Part shown: positions 58,200-64,000 of the stretch, piece by piece | Layout of the letters: each line of letters begins with the position of its first letter | Position numbering within the stretch: the first letter of the stretch is position 1 | NCBI GenBank assembly: GCA_038198775.1 | Contig: JBBPZV010000005.1 | Location: 30,622-94,621, forward strand | Reading direction: 5' to 3' | Length of the DNA stretch: 64,000 bases | DNA from: JACCYJ01 sp038198775 | GTDB lineage: Bacteria; Actinomycetota; Actinomycetes; Propionibacteriales; Nocardioidaceae | Program-made: the position numbers and the translations under genes | Notes under the pieces: generated by a model | What the model was told of the DNA's origin: nothing | What the model saw: only the letters and a program-made list of their open reading frames with translations | The model's database searches: none

Positions 58200-59830
58200 T
58201 GGGTGTCTCGATCGCCGACGACTGGGGCCGGGAGGCGGAGACGTTGCCGGCGCCAGCGGACCCGATGGCCGTGGCTCGGGTCTTGCTAGACGACTTCGAC
58301 GTCGACGGCTGGCTGACGTTGCGGTCCTGGCGGGGCGGTTGGATGCGGTGGGAGTCGAGCTGCTGGAGGGAAGTCGAGGCGGCAGAACTCGGATCGAAGA
58401 TCTACCAGCGTTTGGAGCACGCCCAGTGGCTGGACGAGACGGGTAAGCAGCCGAAGGTGAAGCCGTGGGCGCCGAACCGGCGCAAGGTGGCCGACGTGAT
58501 GGCTGCCGTTGGGGCGGTGACGCACCTGCCGGAGTCGGTGGACGCCCCGTCGTGGCTGGGCCGCAGTGGTCCGCATGGTCCGCAGACCGCCATGTATCCC
58601 GCTGGGGAGATCGTCGCCTGCACCAACGGGTTGCTGCACGTCGGCACCAGGGATCTTCTCAACCTCACGCCCTGGTTCTTCAACCGGGTGGCTGTCCCGT
58701 TCGACTACGACCCGGACGCCGCCGAGCCCGTCCGCTGGTTCGGTTTCCTCGAGGAGCTGTGGCCCGATGACCCGGACTCGATCTCGGCACTGCAGGAGTT
58801 CTTCGGTTACGTGTTGTCTGGCCGTACGGACTTGCACAAGATCCTGCTGATGGTGGGGCCGACGAGGTCCGGCAAGGGCACCATCGCCAGGGTGCTCGCC
58901 GCGCTGGTCGGCAAGGGCAACGCCGCCGGCCCCACGCTGGCGTCGCTGGGGACAAACTTCGGGCTGTCGCCGCTGCTCGGCAAACCGCTCGCTGTGGTGT
59001 CCGATGCCCGGCTCGGTGGGGCCAACGTCCACCAGGTGGTTGAGCGGCTGCTGTCGGTTTCCGGTGAGGACATGCTGACCGTCGATCGGAAGTACCGCGA
59101 ACCCTGGACCGGCAAGTTGCCGACCCGGTTCCTGGTGCTGTCCAACGAGCTGCCCCGGTTCGGTGACGCCTCCGGGGCGATCGCGCACCGCTTCATCGTG
59201 ACCACCATGCACAAGAGCTTCCTCGGGCACGAGAACACCCGGCTGACGGCCGAGCTGCTGACCGAGCTGCCGGGGATCTTGGCGTGGGCGCTGAGCGGGC
59301 TGGACCGGCTCGCCGCGAGATCAGCCTTCACCGAGCCGGCGTCCTCGGCCGACGCGATCACCACCCTGCAAGATCTGGTGTCCCCCACGGCCGCGTTCGT
59401 GCGCGACGTCTGCACCGTGGGGATCGGCCACCACGTCGCCGTCACCGACCTGTACGGCGCCTGGAAGCAGTGGGCCGACGACAACGGCCACAAGGCCGGG
59501 TCGGTGCAGTCGCTCGGCCGCGACCTCCGGGCGGTTGTTCCCCAACTTCGTCAGCATCGACCGCGCGAGGGCGAGTCCCGCGAACGGCGGTATCTCGGCG
59601 TCACGCTGAGTCCGACCCACAATGACGCGGTACGCGGACCATCGCGGACCAACCCCGCGTCCGAGGCCGTGGTCCGCGATGGTCCGCGACCAAACCCATT
59701 GTGGTCCCAACCTGGAGACGACCACGGCGATTACTGCCACGACTGCGGCACCACGGTCGCGCCGAACCATGTCCGCTGCTCGGCCTGCAGCGCGGCGATC
59801 GTCGCCGCCGTACGGGACGGCCACCGATGA
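58199..59830 (+). CDS. D5-type phage primase-helicase (SF3)
   Basis: 543 residues. D5 N-terminal region (about 60-200), SF3 helicase with Walker A GPTRSGKGT (220-228), VVSDARLGG (Walker B-like), and sensor TRFLVLSNELPRF; winged-helix region after 375; C-terminal zinc ribbon CHDCG...CSAC. No separate N-terminal primase (AEP or TOPRIM) domain is seen, so it may only unwind DNA or need host primase. Contains iteron-like repeats at 58567-58584 and 59633-59688. Confidence 0.88.
   Translation: MGVSIADDWGREAETLPAPADPMAVARVLLDDFDVDGWLTLRSWRGGWMRWESSCWREVEAAELGSKIYQRLEHAQWLDETGKQPKVKPWAPNRRKVADVMAAVGAVTHLPESVDAPSWLGRSGPHGPQTAMYPAGEIVACTNGLLHVGTRDLLNLTPWFFNRVAVPFDYDPDAAEPVRWFGFLEELWPDDPDSISALQEFFGYVLSGRTDLHKILLMVGPTRSGKGTIARVLAALVGKGNAAGPTLASLGTNFGLSPLLGKPLAVVSDARLGGANVHQVVERLLSVSGEDMLTVDRKYREPWTGKLPTRFLVLSNELPRFGDASGAIAHRFIVTTMHKSFLGHENTRLTAELLTELPGILAWALSGLDRLAARSAFTEPASSADAITTLQDLVSPTAAFVRDVCTVGIGHHVAVTDLYGAWKQWADDNGHKAGSVQSLGRDLRAVVPQLRQHRPREGESRERRYLGVTLSPTHNDAVRGPSRTNPASEAVVRDGPRPNPLWSQPGDDHGDYCHDCGTTVAPNHVRCSACSAAIVAAVRDGHR
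58567..58584 (+). repeat. Tandem TGGTCCGCA pair inside the helicase gene
   Basis: Two adjacent copies of TGGTCCGCA (58567 and 58576). They share the octamer TGGTCCGC with the larger repeat near 59.66 kb. Confidence 0.6.
59633..59688. repeat. 19-bp perfect inverted repeat made of tandem 10-mers (possible origin iterons)
   Basis: Arms 59633-59651 and 59670-59688 are exact reverse complements with an 18-nt loop. Each arm is itself a tandem pair of a 10-mer (TGGTCCGCGA and its complement). Located within the 3' part of the D5 helicase coding sequence, where phage and satellite replication origins often lie. Confidence 0.8.
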
Positions 59831-60162
59831 GCGACCGATCCTCGCTGCCGATCCAGCCGGTCCGGCTCGACGACGCCCACACGCTTGCGTGGTGCGTCAA
59901 CGAGGACGGGTCCACCTGGCCGTGGCTGATCACCGACCTCTGCACCGCCCACGCCGCCACCGCCCGGCACGGCTGCAACTGCCCCGCCTGCGCCCCACAT
60001 GAGCAGACCGGCCCGCTTCCGCCGCCCGTCGTCTACCGGCTCCGGCAACCGCCTCGGTGCGGCGGACGCACCACAACGGGCTACCCCTGCCGCATCGAGG
60101 TCCGCGCGGCCGGACAGCGGTGCCACTGGCACCGCGCCGACCAGTCGGCGGCGACGTCATGA
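59827..60162 (+). CDS. Cys/His-rich small phage protein
   Basis: 111 residues from ATG 59827, overlapping the helicase stop (ATGA). Metal-binding-like pairs CNCPAC and, later, CGGRTTTGYPC followed by CHWH, suggesting two zinc sites. Function unknown. Confidence 0.6.
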   Translation: MSDRSSLPIQPVRLDDAHTLAWCVNEDGSTWPWLITDLCTAHAATARHGCNCPACAPHEQTGPLPPPVVYRLRQPPRCGGRTTTGYPCRIEVRAAGQRCHWHRADQSAATS

Positions 60163-60212
60163 GGTCCGCGACGTACCGCCCCATCATCACGAGGGCGAAG
60201 GCCACCGCATGA
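60159..60212 (+). CDS. 17-codon coupled mini-ORF
   Basis: MRSATYRPIITRAKATA, joined to the preceding and following genes by ATGA overlaps at both ends. It may encode no functional product and simply carry ribosomes between two genes. Confidence 0.3.
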   Translation: MRSATYRPIITRAKATA

Positions 60213-60358
60213 CCGCCGTGCTCGACGAGCGCCCCGCCGAAAGCCGGTGCGCCGGGTGCGGTGCCGACCGGAGCGGCTGCGGCATCAAGAAGTGGCTGTC
60301 CGGTCGCCGCTGCTGCGCCAGCTGTGACCACCACACCAACGAAACGAGGACCGGATGA
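60209..60358 (+). CDS. 49-residue zinc-finger-like phage protein
   Basis: Starts ATG 60209. Contains CAGCG, then C...CC..C (CGIKKW, RRCCASC) and HH, so a small zinc-binding module is likely. Ends with ATGA overlap to the next gene. Confidence 0.55.
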   Translation: MTAVLDERPAESRCAGCGADRSGCGIKKWLSGRRCCASCDHHTNETRTG

Positions 60359-60576
60359 GCGACATCGACCGCGTCGACCTGCGCCGTGCCCGGCGCATCG
60401 CCGCCGACTTCCGCCCGAACGAGCAGTACGAGCGGCTGCTGGCTTGGCGCGATGAGGGCAGTCCGCGTTGGGCCGATGTCTCGCGCACGACGCAGATCGC
60501 GTGCGGGCTGTACGAGGACCAGCGCCGTGTCGCCGCCGGGCCCGGCGCCGACCTGTCAACCCCGCCTAACGACTGA
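60355..60576 (+). CDS. Small phage protein of unknown function
   Basis: 73 residues, mostly helical (VDLRRARRIAADFRPNEQYERLLAWRDEG). No recognisable motif. Coupled upstream by ATGA. Confidence 0.5.
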   Translation: MSDIDRVDLRRARRIAADFRPNEQYERLLAWRDEGSPRWADVSRTTQIACGLYEDQRRVAAGPGADLSTPPND

Positions 60577-60591
60577 AAGGACACACCGACG

Positions 60592-61083
60592 ATGGCTGAC
60601 ACACTGACCGAGCTTGGGAAGGTCCAAGCCGAGTACGAGAAGGCACAACGCCGTCACGCCGAAGCGCAACGCCGAGCCGAGCAGGCCGCGGCCGCCCACG
60701 AGGCCGCCGTCCAGCAGCGCCGCGACGAGACCGCCCGCCACGTCCTCGAGTCCTACGACGAGGTGGCGTCCCAGGAGGAGGTCGCCGAAGCCGAGCAGCG
60801 GCTCGCCGACGCCGTGCTCAACGACAAGGTGTGGTCCGCCGTCGCCGCCGTGTACGCCGCGCGGCTGCGCCGCTACCACCAAGCGGTGGCCGTGGACACG
60901 GCAGCGCAGCGACTCGGCGACACCAGCCGCCCCAACACCGTCACATCACCGGCGGCGCCGGCCGGCATCGCCGACATCCTGCGCATCGTCGAGCGGCGCG
61001 CCGCCGCCGTGGCAGCCGACGAACACGACGCCCTCGAGCAGGCCCGCGAGCGCTACGCCCAGACCGGGGAACACGAGGAGTGA
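60592..61083 (+). CDS. Coiled-coil phage protein
   Basis: 163 residues, Ala/Glu/Gln/Arg-rich, with a long coiled coil (about 5-75) and a second helical region. Well-placed ribosome site GAAAGGA. Could be a structural or terminase-small-like protein, but no DNA-binding motif is evident. Confidence 0.6.
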   Translation: MADTLTELGKVQAEYEKAQRRHAEAQRRAEQAAAAHEAAVQQRRDETARHVLESYDEVASQEEVAEAEQRLADAVLNDKVWSAVAAVYAARLRRYHQAVAVDTAAQRLGDTSRPNTVTSPAAPAGIADILRIVERRAAAVAADEHDALEQARERYAQTGEHEE

Positions 61084-61119
61084 CCCCCCAGCGGCGGCGT
61101 CAACGTCGCCTCGCGGAGT

Positions 61120-61260
61120 GTGTGCCATCTCCGACGAGGAGCGAAGGTGTGGAGCGCGTCCTTTCCGCGCGTAGAGGCGCCTGCGCCGCAGCGCCAGCCG
61201 GTCCGTGAACCCCTCCGGGCCCGGCTGGCGCACCCCAACCCCGACAGGAGCCCGTCATGA
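61120..61260 (+). CDS. Possible 46-residue phage protein
   Basis: GTG 61120, product beginning MCHLRRGAKVWSASFPRVEA and ending in a TGA that overlaps the HNH gene ATG (ATGA). It fills the only gap in the coupled cluster and contains an 11-bp inverted repeat (61191-61201 with 61221-61231). No strong ribosome site. Confidence 0.4.
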   Translation: MCHLRRGAKVWSASFPRVEAPAPQRQPVREPLRARLAHPNPDRSPS

Positions 61261-61583
61261 CGTGGAAACCGTGCCTCGACTGCGGCACCCCGTCACCGGA
61301 GTCCCGCTGCCTCCGCTGCGCCCCTCGCGAGGACCGGCGGCGACAGCAGGTCAAGCCGACCTCGGCCACCCGGACCTCAGCCGAGCGCCGGCGCCGTGCC
61401 CGCACCGTCCGCGCCTGGCGGCGACAGCACGGCGACTGGTGCGGCGGATGGGGCGACCAACCACCACACCGCGCCAGCGACCTCACCGCCGACCACGTGG
61501 TCGCCGTCGCGGTCAGCGGTGACCAGGCAGGGCCGCTCCAGGTGCTGTGTAGGGCCTGCAACGCAGCGAAGGGGTCCCGATGA
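61257..61583 (+). CDS. HNH endonuclease
   Basis: 108 residues. Two zinc-type Cys pairs (CLDC, CLRC), then the HNH core LTADHVVAV with LCRACNAAKG. HNH genes next to terL in phages usually assist DNA packaging. AGGAG ribosome site before ATG 61257. Confidence 0.9.
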   Translation: MTWKPCLDCGTPSPESRCLRCAPREDRRRQQVKPTSATRTSAERRRRARTVRAWRRQHGDWCGGWGDQPPHRASDLTADHVVAVAVSGDQAGPLQVLCRACNAAKGSR

Positions 61584-61635
61584 GCGCCGGAGTGTGTCCG
61601 AAACTTAGCTACGCCGAGGGTGCATCGGTGACGGA

Positions 61636-61666
61636 GAGTAAGGGGTCCTCCCCCAGGGTCTTACTC
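61636..61666. terminator. Hairpin at the 3' end of the minus-strand small gene
   Basis: Arms GAGTAAG (61636-61642) and CTTACTC (61660-61666) with a 17-nt GC-rich loop, overlapping the stop codon of the minus-strand gene and about 50 bases after the HNH stop. Could end both transcripts, but would then also affect terL expression. Confidence 0.4.
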
Positions 61667-61864
61667 GTACCGGCGGCGTCCGGCTTCGGCGTAGTCGCCG
61701 GCGGTGTCGGATTCCTCGACGAGGTTCCACGCGTGCGGGGAGTAGGTCAGTCGACTCCCGTTGTTGCTGAGGTGGATGACGAGCAGCCCGGCTTCGTTGA
61801 ACGTGTAGGTCGCACCGTCGTCGAAGTCTTGGTAGCCGGAGTTGTCGTGCAGTCGGAACGCCAT
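61661..61864 (-). CDS. Small minus-strand phage protein
   Basis: 67 residues: MAFRLHDNSGYQDFDDGATY then FNEAGLLVIHLSNNG and LTYSPHAWNLVEE. Acidic, aromatic-rich, clearly more protein-like than the opposing plus-strand frame. The only minus gene in the phage part. Its ATG is 14 bases from the terL ATG, and neither has a clear Shine-Dalgarno. Unknown function. Confidence 0.7.
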   Translation of the reverse strand: MAFRLHDNSGYQDFDDGATYTFNEAGLLVIHLSNNGSRLTYSPHAWNLVEESDTAGDYAEAGRRRYE

Positions 61865-61878
61865 GCGGTGACTGTGCC

Positions 61879-63339
61879 ATGAGGGCTGGTCCGAAGGGCA
61901 GCATCACGGTCGGTCCGTTGCAGTTGGCGGGTTGGCCGCGTGACCGTGCCCGCCGCCGGGAGCGGTTCGTCCGCGAGTTCCTGGTGGTGCCGCGTGGTCA
62001 TGACGCGGGTAAGCCGGTGCGACTGCGCAAGTTCCAGCGCGACATCATCCGGGGCGCGTTCGCCCCCGGCATCCGCACGGCGCTGGTCAGCATCCCACGC
62101 GCGAACGGGAAGACGGCGTTGGCGGCGATGCTGGGGCTGGCGGAGCTGTTCGTGGGTCCACCGTCGGCGGAGACGCTGGTTGTCGCCTCGGACCAGCGGC
62201 AGGCGGAGCTGACGTTGAAGCTGGCGCGGCGGATGGTGGAGTTGAACCCTGAGCTCGAGGACCGGGTGCAGGTGTTCCGGGACCGGCTGTACGCGCCGCA
62301 CAACGACGCCACGTTGTTGCCGTTGCCGGCTGAGCCGGACGCGTTGCACGGGCACGACCCGTCGTTGCTGGTGGTCGACGAGTTGCATGTGGTGACCCGC
62401 GAGGTGTGGGAGGCGGCGACCACGGCGGCGGGGAAGCGCCCGGAGTCGTTGACGTTGGCGATCTCCACGCCGTCGACGTCACCGGACACGGTGATGTGGG
62501 ATCTGGTCCGCCACGGCCGCGACGGTGACGACCCGGCGTTCCACTTCGTCGAGTACGCCGCCCCGGACGGTTGCCGGGTGGACGACCGCCACGCGTGGCG
62601 CACCGCGAACCCGGCGTTGGCGGATGCGCGCCCGTTCCTGTCCGAGCAGGCGATGGAGGCGGTGATGCGGACCACCCGGGAGGGGGCGTTCCGGCAGCTG
62701 CGGCTCGGCCAGTGGGTGGCACAGGCGGAGGGGTGGCTGCCGTGGGGTGCGTGGGACGCGGTCGCGGACCCTGCCCGGGTGGTGCAGCCGGGGGAGCGGG
62801 TGGTGCTCGGGTTCGACGGCTCCGCGTCCGGTGACTCCACCGTCCTGGTCGGCTGCACCGTCGACGACCCGCACGTCTTTGTGGTGGACATCTGGGCTGA
62901 CGACGGCGACCCCCGTTGGCGGGTGCCGCGCGGTGAGGTCGACGCCGCCGTGGACATGGCGTTCGACACCTGGGATGTGGTGGAGCTCGCCTGCGACCCG
63001 TGGGGGTGGCGGTCGGAGATCGAGGCCTGGGCGCAACGGCACGGTGAAGGCCGGGTGCTGGAGTACAACACCGGCTTCGCCGCCCGGATGGGTCCGGCGA
63101 CTGACCGGTTGTTCCAGGCGGTGTCGGAGGGTCGCGTCTCCCACGACGGGGATCCCCGGCTGGCCGGGCACGTCGCGAACTGCGTCGCGAAGTCGACGAC
63201 CCACGGTGACCTGGTGACGAAGGACCGCCGCAACTCGCCTCGGAAGATTGACGCGGCGGTGGGCGCGATCATCGCGTTCGACCGGGCCGCCGCAGCCCAG
63301 CGGAGCACCAAACGCAGTTACGCCGCCGTCGGATTCTGA
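61879..63339 (+). CDS. Phage terminase large subunit
   Basis: DNA-packaging motor and nuclease. 486 residues. Deviant Walker A SIPRANGKTA (71-80), Walker B LLVVDE (Asp167-Glu168), ATPase coupling motif region AISTPST, nuclease acidic residues Asp313 (FDGSASGDS), Asp373 (ACDPWGW) and one in KIDAAVGAIIAFDRA. Complete. No small terminase gene is recognised just upstream. Confidence 0.95.
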   Translation: MRAGPKGSITVGPLQLAGWPRDRARRRERFVREFLVVPRGHDAGKPVRLRKFQRDIIRGAFAPGIRTALVSIPRANGKTALAAMLGLAELFVGPPSAETLVVASDQRQAELTLKLARRMVELNPELEDRVQVFRDRLYAPHNDATLLPLPAEPDALHGHDPSLLVVDELHVVTREVWEAATTAAGKRPESLTLAISTPSTSPDTVMWDLVRHGRDGDDPAFHFVEYAAPDGCRVDDRHAWRTANPALADARPFLSEQAMEAVMRTTREGAFRQLRLGQWVAQAEGWLPWGAWDAVADPARVVQPGERVVLGFDGSASGDSTVLVGCTVDDPHVFVVDIWADDGDPRWRVPRGEVDAAVDMAFDTWDVVELACDPWGWRSEIEAWAQRHGEGRVLEYNTGFAARMGPATDRLFQAVSEGRVSHDGDPRLAGHVANCVAKSTTHGDLVTKDRRNSPRKIDAAVGAIIAFDRAAAAQRSTKRSYAAVGF

Positions 63340-63356
63340 CCGAAGGGAAACCGGGG

Positions 63357-63488
63357 ATGAGAACACGCGTCGAGCGGGCGCTGACCCGCACCTACCACCG
63401 GCTGCGTTTCCGCCGGCTCCACCTGCCGGAGTTCTACTGGGTCAGCAAGGACCCGCCCGGCATCAACCCGACGTCGCGGGAGTGGTGA
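63357..63488 (+). CDS. 43-residue phage protein after terL
   Basis: MRTRVERALTRTYHRLRFRR then LHLPEFYWVSKDPPGINPTS. Basic, starts 17 bases after terL and overlaps the next gene as GTGA. Too short for standard ORF calls. Function unknown. Confidence 0.5.
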   Translation: MRTRVERALTRTYHRLRFRRLHLPEFYWVSKDPPGINPTSREW

Positions 63489-63769
63489 CCGAGGTCCGAC
63501 CGAGCCGACGTCGGCACCTGACCGACGCGCAGAAGGTGGCGGTCGGGCGGCTGATCGAGCCGGCCGTTGCGGAGGCCGCACGGCGGCGGCAGCTGGTGAC
63601 ACTGCGGCAAGGCGACCTCGAACCGGTCCCCGTTAGTGACAACTGTCACGAACGGGAGCGCACCACGGACGAGGTTGCCCGCCGAGTCGGTGCCGTCGGC
63701 GCCGAACGACCACACGTCGAAGTGCTGCCGGGATGGGGGCGCTTCATTTCCGGATGTCTCCGCTTTTGA
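63485..63769 (+). CDS. Possible ParB/methylase-associated helical fragment
   Basis: 94 residues from GTG 63485. Two stretches, RRHLTDAQKVAVGRLIEPAV and ERERTTDEVARRVG, resemble the helix-turn-helix region of phage ParB-like/DNA-modification proteins. After about residue 70 the sequence looks like antisense of a minus-strand gene, so the product is probably truncated or chimeric. Confidence 0.45.
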   Translation: MTEVRPSRRRHLTDAQKVAVGRLIEPAVAEAARRRQLVTLRQGDLEPVPVSDNCHERERTTDEVARRVGAVGAERPHVEVLPGWGRFISGCLRF

Positions 63770-63880
63770 AGCAGTCAGCCAGCGGTGCGTGGTGGCTTCA
63801 TCCAAGCCAAGCCTCTCGGCCACCTGTCGTTCGCTCAGGCAGTCCAGCCACGCGTCCCACGCGCACGGCACCTCGATCAA
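63662..63880 (-). pseudogene. Minus-strand coding remnant (helix-turn-helix / methylase N-terminus-like)
   Basis: From TTG 63880: LSERQVAERLGLDEATTHRW is a good helix-turn-helix, followed by RQHFDVWSFG, which resembles the start of phage DNA methylases. The frame is open upstream only to a TAG at about 63892 and conflicts with the plus-strand gene at 63485-63769. Likely a broken or rearranged gene. Confidence 0.35.
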
Positions 63881-63925
63881 GCGCCTCGTCTACTGGGCCG
63901 AGTTCCTCGACGCCCTTGACCTAGA

Positions 63926-63953
63926 GGGGGGGTGGACTGCAGTCGACCCCCCC
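63926..63953. repeat. 28-bp near-perfect palindrome
   Basis: Seven G at one end, seven C at the other, symmetrical core with PstI-like CTGCAG centre; 14-bp arms with a single mismatch and no loop. Nothing else is recognised in 63881-64000. Confidence 0.7.
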
Positions 63954-64000
63954 GCGGGGTGGCCGTGCCGCCCCCGGCAGGCGCGGGCGAGCGGAGCCCC

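Larger units (their letters stand above)
55811..64000. mobile_element. Integrated phage or phage satellite, left part
   Basis: Left boundary is a tRNA-Val 3'-end fragment at 55811-55836. To the right are integrase, excisionase, D5 primase-helicase, small coupled genes, HNH endonuclease and terminase large subunit, nearly all on the plus strand. The right boundary, and the intact tRNA-Val gene that should mark it, lie outside the window. Confidence 0.9.

Noticed and set aside
61580..61882. Plus-strand 100-codon frame between HNH and terL, ATGA-coupled to HNH
   Set aside because: Val/Gly-rich and fully opposite the more protein-like minus-strand gene 61661-61864; could still be translated but unsupported.
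63733..63924. 63-codon plus-strand frame near the window end
   Set aside because: Ser/Pro/Arg-rich, no ribosome site, antisense to the helix-turn-helix-like minus-strand segment.

Overview
The window is a high-GC actinobacterial chromosome segment (Actinomycetota, class Actinomycetia) with a prophage-like element at its right end. The gene order (car-pyr-bldD-nusB-efp-pepQ-aroBKC-prepilin peptidase-aroE-mltG-ruvX-alaS, then aspS-hisS, DUF349, rel-apt-secFD-yajC-ruvBAC-yebC-pdxTS-pimA-acyltransferase-pgsA-EF-G-like-HIT-thrS) is the classical actinomycete backbone as I know it from Streptomyces. The presence of BldD argues against Mycobacterium and Corynebacterium. I cannot name a genus.

Layout. 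1-7104 (minus): pyrimidine operon pyrR-pyrB-pyrC-carA-carB, with a PyrR-binding hairpin next to the pyrR ribosome site; carB runs off the left edge. 7234-7815 (plus): bldD with its own promoter and a near-consensus BldD box. 7825-19356 (minus): nusB, efp, an Xaa-Pro peptidase, the shikimate genes aroB/K/C/E with a prepilin peptidase, mltG, ruvX, alaS and two small membrane proteins. 19514-26976 (minus): rarA and a peptide ABC transporter in the order C-A-B-D-F. 27069-30879 (minus): aspS, hisS and a metallo-beta-lactamase-fold hydrolase. 31035-33461 (plus): a 58-residue membrane-anchor protein, DUF349, and an orphan AbiEi/DUF559-type protein. 33504-45438 (minus): rel, apt, secF, secD, yajC, ruvBAC (with an SOS box), yebC, pdxT and pdxS. 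A MocR-type regulator (45527-46891) diverges from pdxS. 46897-50121 is the phosphatidylinositol mannoside cluster; then a plus-strand EF-G paralogue, an Ap4A phosphorylase-like HIT protein and thrS. Most minus-strand neighbours overlap by 4 nt (GTGA or ATGA), which suggests long translationally coupled operons.

From 55811 rightwards lies an integrated phage or phage satellite: a 26-bp tRNA-Val 3' end (attL), tyrosine integrase, excisionase, D5-type primase-helicase carrying an iteron-like inverted repeat, a chain of tiny coupled genes, HNH endonuclease, terminase large subunit, and the start of the structural side. The window ends inside it.

The least explained structures are two families of intergenic repeats. 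One is a 22-bp unit in short tandem arrays at four loci (12 units). It brackets the DUF559 gene in inverted orientation and often begins exactly at stop codons. The other is an 88-bp two-hairpin element present right after rarA and apt, whose two copies differ by paired (compensatory) changes. No CRISPR array, rRNA gene, complete tRNA gene or insertion sequence was seen.
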